Shown here piece by piece: positions 22,209-32,545 of a stretch of DNA of 64,000 nt (position 1 is the stretch's first letter; every line of letters starts with the position of its first letter). A program made the translations under genes and the position numbers. Under the pieces are notes generated by a model. The model was not told where the DNA came from. It searched no databases and saw only the letters and a list, made by a program, of their open reading frames with translations. The stretch is from Amyloporia xantha (lineage: Eukaryota > Basidiomycota > Agaricomycetes > Polyporales > Adustoporiaceae): positions 124,001-188,000 of the forward strand of contig JAYKKR010000044.1 in the NCBI GenBank assembly GCA_036971615.1. The letters are read 5' to 3'.

Positions 22209-22276
22209 CAATACAATGCTAACTCACCATACACAACCATTTCAGGAGGTTTGAGGGCAATTGTATTACAATCCTG

Positions 22277-22380
22277 TGAACCACAGCTGGAGAGCTGCAC
22301 CACGCTTTGGAGAAGTGCGCCATGAGATATCCAAGAAAGTGCCATGCTCTCAAAGCTGCACCATGAGACTGTGAAAAAAG
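22277..22380. repeat. Start of a 42-base tandem array, cut by the outer KDZ element
   Basis: Units such as gcgccatgagatatccaaga and gagctgcaccatgagactgt match the array at 59158-59715 on the far side of the outer element. The last seven bases, aaaaaag (22374-22380), recur at 59151-59157 as the target duplication. Confidence 0.75.
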
Positions 22381-23030
22381 GAGCCCATTCAGTCATTATA
22401 GCCTACTCTATAGGGAGAGATATGGGTGAAATTTTTATTACTTAGTAAGGAGAGCGGACGTCGGCCGACGCCATCGCTATAGCCTGCAGTGCAGGGTCGG
22501 CCGAGAGGGTATAATATAGCCTGTAGATACGGCGCGGCCGAGTGCGCCATATTTCCCTGGTATATTCTCGCCTTCAAGTAGTGTCGGCCGAGGGCTATAA
22601 TATAGCCTTTAGATACGGCGCGGCCGACTGCGCCATATTTCTGTGGTATATTCTCGCCTGCAAGTAGTGTCGGCCGAGGGCTATAATATAGCCTTTAGAT
22701 ACGGCGCGGCCGACTGCGCCATATTTCTGTGGTATATTCTCGCCTGCAAGTAGTGTCGGCCGAGGGCTATAATATAGCCTTTAGATACGGCGCGGCCGAC
22801 TGCGCCATATTTCTGTGGTATATTCTCGCCTGCAAGTAGTGTCGGCCGAGGGCTATAATATAGCCTGTAGACACGGTGCGGCCGACTGCGCCATATTATC
22901 GTGGTATATTCTCGCCTGCAAGTAGTGTCGGCCGAGGGCTATAATATAGCCTGTAGACACGGCGCGGCCGACTGCGCCATATTATCGTGGTATATTCTCG
23001 CCTTGAAGTAGTATATTCCGCCCTATTGTT
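22381..23030. repeat. Outer element: left terminal and subterminal repeats
   Basis: The terminal block (22381 to about 22470) carries agggagagatatgggtgaa and gtcggccgacgcc. Six or so units of 86 bases follow, each with gtcggccgagggctata, cgcggccgactgcgccata and ggtatattctcgcctgcaag. CGGCCGA appears twice per unit. 23030-23210 holds nothing recognised. Confidence 0.85.
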
Positions 23031-23209
23031 TCCTTTTCTACGCTTTAATTATATGCATTTCAATAAATCTCATGCTGTATGTATAATAATAATAATGCCT
23101 CGCCATCCATTAGGCTTTGCAATCTGTCATTCATCACGACGTTTCGTGTGTGGTCAGGTCAGTGGTGTGACTACAATTCAAAGCGCAAGGACTGATTGGC
23201 CATTTCCGA

Positions 23210-23550
23210 CGGCTCCATACACCCCACCCAAGACACGCGCAGAGACAGGGCCATCTTACATGTGTCCTTCAAAGGATCCAGCTGTGTGGACCCTTTGTGG
23301 GACACAGATCCAATGGCCATCTCAAGCGGCAGCATCGCGCTATATTCTACCGCTATACATATTTCATGTACGCTAAGGTCATTTGAACTTGATCTACCCA
23401 CCTACCAGCATCTAATACATATTCTCGCCCAACCCAAGACACGCGCAGAGACTGGGCCATCTGATATGTGTCCTTCAAAGGATCCAGCTGTCTGGACCCT
23501 CTGCGGGACACAGATCCAATGGCCATCTCCAGCGGCAGCATGCGCTATGG
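23210..23550. repeat. Direct duplication of about 105 bases
   Basis: The segment starting cccaagacacgcgcagagac (about 23219) and running through ttcaaaggatccagctgt to ggccatctc recurs at about 23443. The 225-base spacing contains a subterminal-type cgctatattctaccgctata piece. No gene is apparent to about 23740. Confidence 0.7.
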
Positions 23551-23739
23551 AATCATGGCGCCACCATGTCCAGACGCGCTATGCAACCATGCGCCACGTA
23601 CCTTGCCTGCCACATTGTGAGGCGTATGGCACGCAGGTGTTATGATGTGCTGGCGCTGTTGGACGGGGCCATTTCATCCTTGCTACCCTGGGTCACCCAG
23701 AGGAATCGAATCACCGTCCACGTTTTGAGAGTACCCCTG

Positions 23740-24700
23740 ATGCTGATGGACAATTCAGCTGCATCCGGAGTACTCATGGCGCGGAGGGCAACTCGATTCC
23801 ACTGGTGAACGTAGAGAGCAAGGAGTTAATGGCTTTATCCAACAGCGCCTTGCATGAATCCCGCATCCATGCAGACCATAAATTTGAAACTCACGTTAGA
23901 GAGTCAGACTCCAGACAGGAAGACCTGACTTATGTTCCTCCGAGCCGCATACCTGTGGCTCAGAAGGACATAAGTCAAATGGGCCTTGTCCGGCGGAAAC
24001 GGGCGCCATCCGATGGCGAAGTGCATGCGCGCTGATGCTCGCTGTTGGGAGATGGAGCTATCACTCGCCAGACAGGGCGCCTTCCTCTGTGTCACTCGGA
24101 GCAGCATACATGCGGCTCGGAGGGCCACAGATGGAAGTTGCGCTGTCCGGCAGCGATGAGCGCCATCCGATGGCGCCATGCATGGCGCGCTCATGCTCAC
24201 CGTGAGATGGCGCTATGGCTCGCCAGACAGGGCGCCTTCATCTATGCTCTTCAGAGCCGCATACCTGTGGCTCCGAAGGTCATAGATGAAGCCGCCTCGT
24301 TCAGCGGCAATATGCGCCATCCGATGGCGCCGTGCATGGCGCGCGCTTCTCGACCTGCATGATTCTTCAATGCTACCCTGGATCAAAGCATCTGAATCGA
24401 ATCGCCATCCAACCATTGTTGGATGGCCATCCGATTCAGCTGCTTGAATACCAAGGCCATTGAAGAATTGGCTGGCGCAGAAGGACGTCATGCATTTATG
24501 CACTCACCGCGCAGACGAAACGGATACATACGCCACCTGAAAACACCCACCTTTGACATGGCGCGATGTCCAAAGAGCATGATTTGCTGGCGTCCTCGAG
24601 CTCGGCCATTCGTCAATGCTACCCCGAAGTTAAGCGTCTGAATCGCATCGCCATCCACATGATTGGATGGTAATGTGATTCAGCCGCTTAAATACAAGGT
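23740..24700. repeat. Hairpin-rich intergenic module of the outer element
   Basis: Three long palindromes follow each other. One joins acttatgttcc and aggacataagt (about 23928-23970), one joins cttcctctgtg and cacagatggaag (about 24082-24137), and one joins ggcgccttcatctatg and catagatgaagccgcc (about 24230-24297). Loops resemble gccgcatacctgtggct. Between them lie gcgccatccgatggcgc boxes and palindromes around catccaaccattgttggatg. The module corresponds, inverted, to 4801-5755 and 14743-15700. No frame is convincing. Confidence 0.65.
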
Positions 24701-24820
24701 CCATTGAACAAATGGGAGACGCTGGGGACGTCATGCACTCGTGCTCATAAAGGCAGCGACAAGAAATACATACAGACGACGGCGAGATCCACCTACGACA
24801 TGGCGCGCAGAGACCCGGTC

Positions 24821-25575
24821 TCACTCCTCATCTGGCAACAGCACCTCTTTGAAGGCGTCCAACATCCTTGTGAGGTCGCCGGCATCGCGATGGCGGCTCT
24901 CGGCGAAGCGGGTGACCAGGCGTTCGACGTCATCCAATCGATGGCTGACCGCTCTCATATCGCGGTAGTTGACTTGATAGGTGTCGCCGCGACGCTATGC
25001 GGCAATCGATGCAATTTATGTGAATGAATGTGTTGAAAAGGTGGGAGCGGGGTGGCGACTTACTCTGTCATGCAGTGGATACTTCCACCATGCTGGAAGG
25101 TGACTGGGAGGGTCGTCTGGCCAAGTCCACCACGCGGGCTCGGTTTCTGTGCGCAGCTTCTGTAGCTGCAAGGATGGCGGCGAGGCGAGCGGCGTGAACG
25201 GCTGTATCTCGAGGACGTGGATCCGTGGGACGGCCCCAAAGACGGTGGCGTCGCTGATCTTGCGGACGACGTCGGGGAGCTCGACGTCGGTGACGCCGAC
25301 GAGGGCGAGGCGGCCAAGGCAGTCGCGAAGGGCTTCCTGCTGAGCGTCAGAGCAGACACGTTGGGGAAGGCGAAGCTTACCATTTCCATGCGGAGGCCAA
25401 TCTCCCACCGCGCCAAGGTGATGTCGAAGCCAGCCACCTTGTCTCTACCGGCGGCGACAGACATGATGGTCGCTAGCGCCTGCTCGCAGCGCCAGGCATA
25501 GTATGAGATCAGTCGGCGGTTGATAGCGATGAGGCTGGAGAGGGACTGTTCGCGATTCTTCAAGGCGAGAGCCAT
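24821..25575 (-). CDS. W-rich KDZ-associated small protein (outer)
   Basis: Exon 1 runs from MALALKNREQSL (25575) to LARWEIGLRMEM (about 25384). The intron GTAAGC...CTCAG leads to exon 2 (about 25346-25065) with CLGRLALVGVTDVELPDVV, EPAWWTWPDDPP and AWWKYP. A second intron leads to exon 3 (about 24998-24821), RGDTYQVNYRDM to LLPDEE. The frame is open through all three, about 185 residues. It is divergent from the transposase start at 25851 across 275 bases, so both probably share a promoter. No known catalytic motif; helical N-terminus with YYAWRCEQAL and a tryptophan motif. Function unknown. Confidence 0.65.
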
Positions 25576-25850
25576 TGCGCCGTGGGGTGAATGGGTTGGT
25601 AGGCCAAGGCGAAATGCAAGGCGAATTTGAGGAGTCGATGGTGGATCGGGTGATCGCCTCGAGGGAAGGTCATGGCGAAGATCCGTCGGAGATAAGCATC
25701 GGCCAAGTATCTGAAGGTGATCGCGTGGATATGATCCGTTGTTGATAAGGGATCAGGAGGCAGGGGCGTGAGAGATCGCCATTCAGTATGAAAAGGAAGC
25801 TGTCATGGATCACAATAAGCCAATTGTCATCTGTCCGCAGTGATACGGCC

Positions 25851-28325
25851 ATGGCCCGCACGAAGAAGCAACATGTCAGTGGCGATGCGGTGTTCGTGCG
25901 TCGCGAAGAACGGCGAACTGCAAGAGGCGCCGTCACATACGTTCCCAAGGAAGCACCGCTACCGCGTGCGCATGTGCCGACAAGCGCATCAAGATTGCCG
26001 TCGAAATCCCCCTCTAAAGCCGCGTCTCATGACGCATATTCAGAACCCGTGCAGGAGCATGTGGTGTTTGACGATGTGATGCCGATGAAGAGTCTGCACA
26101 AGGTGAGTACCGTCGCCTTATTTGGGTCGCTCAATGTCAACGCCGAAGGCGGGGCAGTCGCAGAACGACTTTATGCGCGAATGGCTTCCACTTCGCGATG
26201 TGTATCTAAGCCACATCATCGAGCTAGAAGCTCCACCAGGTGAGAGACGATGCAGCAAATGCGCTGATGCGCATGGCGATTGGCGCTGCTTGGAATGCTT
26301 TGGGCGCCCCGTGTATTGCGAGGACTGCCTGCAGTTGACGCATCGCCGCATGCCGCTGCATCGGGTGGAGAAGTGGGCGGATGGGTTCTTCGAACCGGCG
26401 TGGCTTCGGGAGGTTGGGGTGCGGATGCATCTCGGGCATGATGGCGAACCATGTGTGGATGCGGAGTCCCCGATCACGCCGCTGGATGGGGATGCTGATA
26501 GCGATGGCGAAGACGACGACGTGAGTGACGCCGGGGACAATGAAGAGGATGAAGAGCCAATCAAAGCGGACTCGACGGCGCCGCGAAGTCACTACGCATT
26601 TGACACTTTGACCATTGTAGATGTTACGGGGATGCATAGCCTGGACGTTGTGTGGTGTCGGTGCGATAACAGGCTCACTCGAGACCTGCAACTATTGGAC
26701 ATGGGCCTCTATCCTGGGAGCACCAAGCGGCCACGCACTGCGTTCACATTTCGGGTGTTGGATGATTTTTTGCTTACCAACAAGGAGTGCAAAACCTCGG
26801 GGATGAATTACTACAGCAAGCTTCGACGTGTCACAAACTCCGCGTTCCCGCATTCAGTGCAGGTAAGCCGCTATGTGCATATGAAGCTGTTTTCGCCGTT
26901 GAGAAGGGGCTAGAACCGTTACAGAGAGCTTCTGCGGGTGTCCCGCCAATGGCGAAACCTCAAATACCGCAAATGGCATGGATATGGTCATGGCGCCTCC
27001 AACGCGATACCAGCTGGTGGCCTCGCTTTGGGGTGCCCGGCATGTCCCAAGCCTGGCGTGAATCTCGCTTCCGGATGGCGTGATGACCCCGTACAGTGAG
27101 CCATGTAAGACATTTTTTGGGCGGCATGTGTAACGCGATAGCAGATGGAAGTACATGAGGAGCATCGTAATGGACGGCAACTTTAGCGCGGAGCATCTCA
27201 AGATGCGTCGCCCAGAGGACGACGTCATTCTCAGCGATGGCGACGCTTTCATGGTGGGCGATGACACCTACAAGAAGCATCTCGCGGTCGCCATCGAGCA
27301 TAAAGAGGTCCGTGATCGACTCCTAGTGGATGAACCGTTGGACGCTCATAGCCTATGTAGAAATCCTTCTGTCACGATCATCGCGCCGTCAACCAGGCGA
27401 ATGCAGATCGCCATAACCTTGAAGCCACGGGGATTGGCGCCGCGGCCTGTGCGCGCCATGGGTTTTTCATGCCGCATGCGGTGGTTGATTTCCAGAAAGG
27501 CGAGAGGTAAGTGGTTTGCTATTTCCTTTGTTCACTTACACCCGCCATCAGACAGATGAACATGGATTACGCGCTGAGCGAGGTGCTCGCCACCATGGCG
27601 GGTATCCAGGTGCTGCTGGTGATGTACGACATCATGTGTCAATACGGCATCAATCTCATGAAGCGGTTTGGGGAGAGTGAGTATTTGCACATGCCGCCGA
27701 ACGTGGAGATACGGCGCGGAATAGGCCTGTTTCATGTCCACGGCCATCAAGACACATGCTTTCCTCGCTACTCACCCAACTTTATTCCCGGTGCTGGTCA
27801 GATTGATGGCGAAGTGATTGAAACCCTTTGGGCGCCGTTGAATCTCATTTCGGGTAGCACACGCGGCATGACCACAGCACATAGAAAGGAAGTCATTGAC
27901 GATCACATGAATGATTCCAATTGGAAGAAGTTGACCGGGATGGGTGGGCCAACCTTGACATTGGTGGAGAGGTTGATTGACTGTGGTTTCAACAGCGAAC
28001 ACCCTTGTTAGGAAATGGCGAAAGGCCAAAGCCGGCGCCACGGAGAGCGGGGATGTGTTGGAGTTCATTGAGAGATCGAGCACGGAGGAGCAGCTAGGAG
28101 AGTGGCGAGCCGCTGAGGGCGAGGCGCTCGCCATGCGTGACGCTAAAATCAGCGCGATGGATGTCTTTGACGTGCAGATGAGAAAGGGTGAGAGTGCACA
28201 CTAGAGGGTACGGCCATGATTAATGATGTGGCGCAGCACCCACCCGGATGCAGATCCAACTTCAACTAACGCAAACGGAAACATCGCAACATCGCCATCA
28301 GGGCGTAGCTGCATGGATAGCCACG
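25851..28325 (+). pseudogene. Outer KDZ transposase, 5' portion (interrupted by inner element)
   Basis: The start is MARTKKQ, chosen by alignment with the other two copies. Exon 1 is basic (RREERRTARGAV) and ends at 26102. Exon 2 carries the CxC2-type cluster CSKC...WRCLEC...CEDC followed by HRRMPLHRVEKW, an acidic linker, and VDVTGMH (first catalytic Asp region). Later exons include FSAEHLKMRRPEDDVIL, NADRHNLEATGIGAAACARH, MNMDYALSEVLATM with the hallmark YDIMCQY (27630), and GAGQIDGEVIETLWAPLN (catalytic Glu region). Six or more introns of about 50 bases occur. The exon after 28200 is cut at 28325 in the codons for AAWIAT and resumes at 47273 after one 7-base duplication. The frame would be open otherwise. 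Confidence 0.85.
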
Positions 28326-28420
28326 GAGCCCATTCAGTCACATTCACCTGACTCCTAGGATATATATGCCTGACATTGTCCCCTAAGGCATGGGGCGCCG
28401 GACATCGGCCGACACCGCAG
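28326..28420. repeat. Inner element: left terminal repeat
   Basis: It reads inward from GAGCCCATTCAGTCAC through ctgactcctaggatatatat, gacattgtcccctaaggcat and cggacatcggccgacacc. Paired with 47190-47272. Confidence 0.85.
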
Positions 28421-29876
28421 CTATGGCCCTGCAAAGTGGCCCGGCCGGCCCACCATGTGATTTTGCAGGCGCATAGGCTGGCGCGAGATACCGTCACTCG
28501 ACCGCGACTATCCCGCTCATACTCCCTGGTTCGGCCGATATGCCTGTGGTCTCTGTCTACCAGACTCGCGCCACATCCTCGCGTCAGCCGCGACTGACTC
28601 CCTGGCTCAGCCGATATACCTGTCTCTGCCTGTTAGGCTCGCGCGGGATCCCCGCGACGATGATTCCCCTATTCCATGGCTCGGTCGAAGTGCCCATGTA
28701 CTATACCTGCTAGACTCGCGCAAGATCCTGGCATCAGCCGCGACTGTTTCGCTCCTACTCCCTGGCTCGGCCGATATATCTCTGGTGTCTGCCTGCTAGG
28801 TTTGCTCGGGATCCCCGCGAGCAGTCCTCTCTGACTTCCTGGCTCGGCCAATACATCTGTGGTCTCTGCCTGCTAGGCTCGCGCGGGATCCCCCCCACCA
28901 TACTTCTCCTATTCCATGGCTCGGCCGAAGCGCCTGTGTGCCCTACCTGGTAGACTCGCGCGTCCTTCCCGCAACTATGTGGCTCTTACTCCCTGGCTCG
29001 GCCGATTCAGCTCACCACTCTGCTACCAGGCTCGCGCGAGATGCCCGCGACTATACTGCTCTTGCTCCCTGGCTCGGCCGATTCATTTCAGTACTCTGCT
29101 ACCAGGCTCGCGCGAGATGCCCGCGACTATACTGCTCTTGCTCCCTGGCTCGGCCGATTCATTTCAGTACTCTGCTACCAGGCTCGCGCGAGATGCTCGC
29201 GACTATACTGCTCTTGCTCCCTGGCTCGGCCGATTCAGCTCACCACTCTGCCACCAGGCTCGCGCGAGATGCCCGCGACTATACTGCTCTTGCTCCCTGG
29301 CTCGGCCGATTCAGCTCACCACTCTGCCACCAGGCTCGCGCGAGATGCCCGCGACTATACTGCTCTTGCTCCCTGGCTCGGCCGATTCAGCTCACCACTC
29401 TGCCACCAGGCTCGCGCGAGATGCCCGCGACTATACTGCTCTTGCTCCCTGGCTCGGCCGATTCATTTCAGTACTCTGCTACCAGGCTCGCGCGAGATGC
29501 CCGCGACTATACTGCTCTTGCTCCCTGGCTCGGCCGATTCAGCTCACCACTCTGCTACCAGGCTCGCGCGAGATGCTCGCGACTATACTGCTCTTGCTCC
29601 CTGGCTCGGCCGATTCATTTCAGTACTCTGCTACCAGGCTCGCGCGAGATGCCCGCGACTATACTGCTCTTGCTCCCTGGCTCGGCCGATTTAGCTCACC
29701 ACTCTGCCACCAGGCTCGCGCGAGATGCCCGCGACTATACTGCTCTTGCTCCCTGGCTCGGCCGATTCATTTCAGTACTCTGCTACCAGGCTCGCGCGAG
29801 ATGCCCGCGACTATACTGCTCTTGCTCCCTGGCTCGGCCGATTTAGCTCACCACTCTGCTACCAGGCTCGCGCGAC
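28421..29876. repeat. 76-base subterminal satellite of the inner element
   Basis: From about 29030 to 29876 there are eleven near-perfect units of 76 bases, each with ctcgcgcgagatgcccgcga, ctccctggctcggccgattc and tctgctaccagg. Two variants differ in the stretch after cggccgatt (cagctcaccactctgc against catttcagtactctgc). Older, more diverged units extend left to about 28470. 76 is not a multiple of 3 and no frame contains a stop, so ORFs up to 382 codons run through. They are repeat artefacts. 29877-30103 holds nothing recognised. Confidence 0.9.
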
Positions 29877-30103
29877 ATGTCCGATGCAGCCGCGACCGCT
29901 GCCTTCCTCTCGGTATTTGTACAGCCAGTGGGCCACTGTGTGTTACATATGGTCATGAGGAGGGCGTTGTAGAACTAGCATGCGCCATGAGGAATACATC
30001 ACTCATTCAATACTCATCAGGACAAATCATGAATCGGGCAACTCAATCGCGACGTGTGGATTGACAATCGGCATCAAAGAGGACAGAACACGACATCTAC
30101 AAA

Positions 30104-30861
30104 CTACGCGACGAAAGATCGGGTCGCGGTGGTGGTCGCGGCGCACGGATCCTCCTCCTCAATGGCGTAGAGTACCCGCACGACCCCCCGCTGCTCTGCC
30201 TCCTTCATCTCCAACATCCTCCTCGCAATCGTCTCAGCGTGCTGTGAGTGAAGGTCGGCCCTCCTAAGATGATTCGCCTCCATAGGATCTGTCTCGACGG
30301 ATTCCTATATGTTGGAACATGAGTGACAACAGAATTGATTAAACATCAAGTTGCAAGGGCTTACCGTCTTTGGCGAATCCCACCAATCAGGATTGTCATC
30401 GTCGCGATCGGGCCATTCCCACCACGTTGTGTCGAGATGCGCATCCGAGTCCAAGATTTCCTCCGAAGGTGCCGCGACTGGACAGGCAATCGGTACGGAA
30501 GCCAGCGCTTTAATGTTAAGATCCCATTCAATGCCGAACCTCATGTGCGCGATCGTGGCCTGGATGATCTGAGGTAAAACCACCGCTTTTCCGCCGCCCG
30601 CGAGAACCATCTCTCCGATATTGCCCAATGTGTCCCGCTTTGCACGGATGATCAGCATGGTCCACATCAGAATTGATGAGAATAGCAAACCAATTCCTTC
30701 GTAACCGCGACCTTCCAGCGGTCATATTGAAGGTCTGTCCGGGGGAGGTCCCCAGATTCCATCCGTTCGTTCAGCCTAACGAGGGCTTGCTGTATCCGCC
30801 ATGCCCGGTAGCGGAACATCTGGGTCGCAACTTTTTCAAGATGGCGTGCAGAAGAGGACAT
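30104..30861 (-). CDS. W-rich KDZ-associated small protein, inner copy 1
   Basis: Exon 1 runs from MSSSARHLEKVATQMFRYRA (30861) to WKVAVTKEL. Exon 2 (about 30640-30362) has GEMVLAGGGKAVVLPQIIQA and TWWEWPDRDDDNPDWWDSP. Exon 3 (about 30304-30104) has ESVETDPMEANHL and HAETIARRMLEMKEAEQRG. The layout matches the outer copy, with the tryptophan motif conserved. Exon 3 predicts a charged helix. No frameshift was noticed. It is the first of two tandem copies in this element. Confidence 0.6.
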
Positions 30862-31125
30862 TGTACGGTGACAGGAAATACAATGACACTGAAGCCCTTC
30901 CCGGAAAACCTCGTCTAATATTTAGCATGTCTCAACTCTTCGCCTCGTGGCAAACGTGTTTCCCACACACGTGTGCGCCTCATGGTCGTGAAGCACTGGC
31001 GGGAAGGCGGTGATGCGTATGATAGGAAGCCATTTATCTTGAGAAATTTGATTGACAGATCGGCTTATAGCCTTCTATCGTGTCTAGTGAATTGTAGCGC
31101 AGTTGTCGCGGCTTGGGCCAACTAG

Positions 31126-31270
31126 CATTGCTGTTTGACGAGGTCGCGCAACGGTCGAGACAAGCGCGACACAAGGAGTTGACTACGTATTCAAAACATC
31201 ATCAACCAGCGCGCATTCTTAGCCGATCACTTCAGAAGCAGCCAAAGAATACGTCAATATAGACACGAAG
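31126..31270 (+). pseudogene. Relic of KDZ transposase exon 1
   Basis: Degenerate similarity to exon 1 of the transposase at 32546: gacaagcgcgacacaaggag, gttgactacgtattcaaaac and tagccgatcacttcagaagc parallel that exon's codons for the VEKRTTRGVEYVFKD region and the following Ser-rich tail. It sits upstream of W-rich copy 1 in the divergent position expected of a transposase start, so the gene pair was duplicated in tandem and this half decayed. 30862-31125 is the presumed old promoter; 31271-31525 holds nothing recognised. Confidence 0.55.
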
Positions 31271-31525
31271 TCACACCTGACCATTATTACGTATCCGCGA
31301 CAATTCAACAAATACTCCATGGAATATCTTAGACTTCCGCGACAGTCGCATCAGCGCTGAGCGCGGCAGCGGCACCTCTTGACGTCATAATCGGGCATGT
31401 GGCATTCAGCAAGAATTGCCCTCCCTGCGCGCTCGCGGAGTGATGACAGACATTATCAGCGTATTATGACTCTCGCGCTCTCAAGAACACATGTATTTCC
31501 TATGCAACGTAAGATGTAATGAAAG

Positions 31526-32321
31526 CTACGAATCGGATGACTGGGCAGCAGCAGCGGCGGGAGCGGCATCCTTAACGGCGTCGAGGACGCGGAGGATCCC
31601 AAGCTTGTCAGCCTGCCTCATCGCGAGCATCCTCCGCGTGATTATCTCCAAGTCCCTGGAGAGCTCCTCTGCCTTACTGAGGGCATCAACGTCGAATCTG
31701 TCCGCCACTGCATACTCCTGTGTCGTAAACTGTAAGCTAACGTTTGGCTACATCCAGTCCAATTCAACATACCCCTGTCGGCGACTGCCACCATGCCGGT
31801 TTTGAGGGGTCGCGGTCATCCCACTCCCACCACATAGATCCCAGATGGTCCTCCGTAGACAGGATGTCATTAGGGAGGCGGTAAAGGGTGCGTTATTGGA
31901 ACCGACGCGAGCGCGTGGATGTCCAGATCCCAATCCGCGCCGAATGTCGTCTGCTCGATCAGCGCCTCAATAATCTGAGGCAATTTGACCGCCTTCCCGC
32001 GACGCGCGAGGACGATCTCCCCAAACATAGTCGCGTTTCGCGCTGCATATAGGGTGGTCAGCAGAGTCAGTGTGGAGTCGGAGAATGATAACGCACGAAT
32101 TCGTGGGTAAGGGCCACTTTCCAGCGGTCGTATTGTAGTTGATTTCGCGGCAGATCTCCGACAGTGAGGCGATGGTTCAATCTTATCAGTGCCTGCTGGA
32201 TGCGCCACGCGCGATAGCGGAACATGCGCGTCGCGGTACTTTCGAAAGTTGCTCCGCGGACACCGGGCGGAAGCTTGAGGCGGCATGGCAGCGGAAGACA
32301 TTGAAAGTCGATGGGAGGCAA
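31526..32321 (-). pseudogene. W-rich KDZ-associated small protein, inner copy 2 (frameshifted)
   Basis: Exon 1 from 32321 includes TRMFRYRAWRIQQALIRLNH and WKVALTHEF. Exon 2 includes GEIVLARRGKAVKLPQIIEA and DWDLDIHALASVPI, then meets a stop after PLPPP near 31883. The continuation MWWEWDDRDPSKPAWWQSP is one base out of phase. Exon 3 (31708-31526) ends AAPAAAAAQSSDS. A single-base change breaks the frame unless it is a sequencing error. It pairs divergently with the transposase at 32546 across 224 bases. Confidence 0.6.
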
Positions 32322-32545
32322 TCAACTGCGAGCCCAGCCTTTACATGTCTAGTCTAATATTTACCATATCTCTCCTGCTCACCTCGTGGCAGCGTCAGCT
32401 GATGTTCGCAAACACGTGTGCACCTCATGGTCGCGAAGCATAGTGCATGAGTCATAAGCAGGGCCGCGCAAGAGCCATTCCTTTATCTCCATCAACATAA
32501 CAATAGGAGCGTTGTTGAGTCATTCCCATTTTATTCCCTGCAGCT

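Larger units (their letters stand above)
15716..22276. mobile_element. Foldback-type element, copy 2, split by a copia insertion
   Basis: The left end is caggattgtaatacaattg and the right end (22257-22276) its reverse complement. Both arms contain 32-base tandem units (cattgtggatgagcattgtaagcc...). The unique centre is about 16280-16560. Removing the copia element and its 5-base duplication leaves about 1.2 kb. The right flank (gaaccacagctgg...) is unrelated to the left flank and shows no target duplication, so the two halves may come from different insertions joined by recombination. Confidence 0.65.

Noticed and set aside
28470..29876. CRISPR array
   Set aside because: Units are contiguous with no unique spacers, no cas genes, and the context is eukaryotic.
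28916..30064. Open frame of 382 codons and two overlapping long frames
   Set aside because: They read the 76-base satellite, which has no stop in any phase. The products are repeats of repeats.
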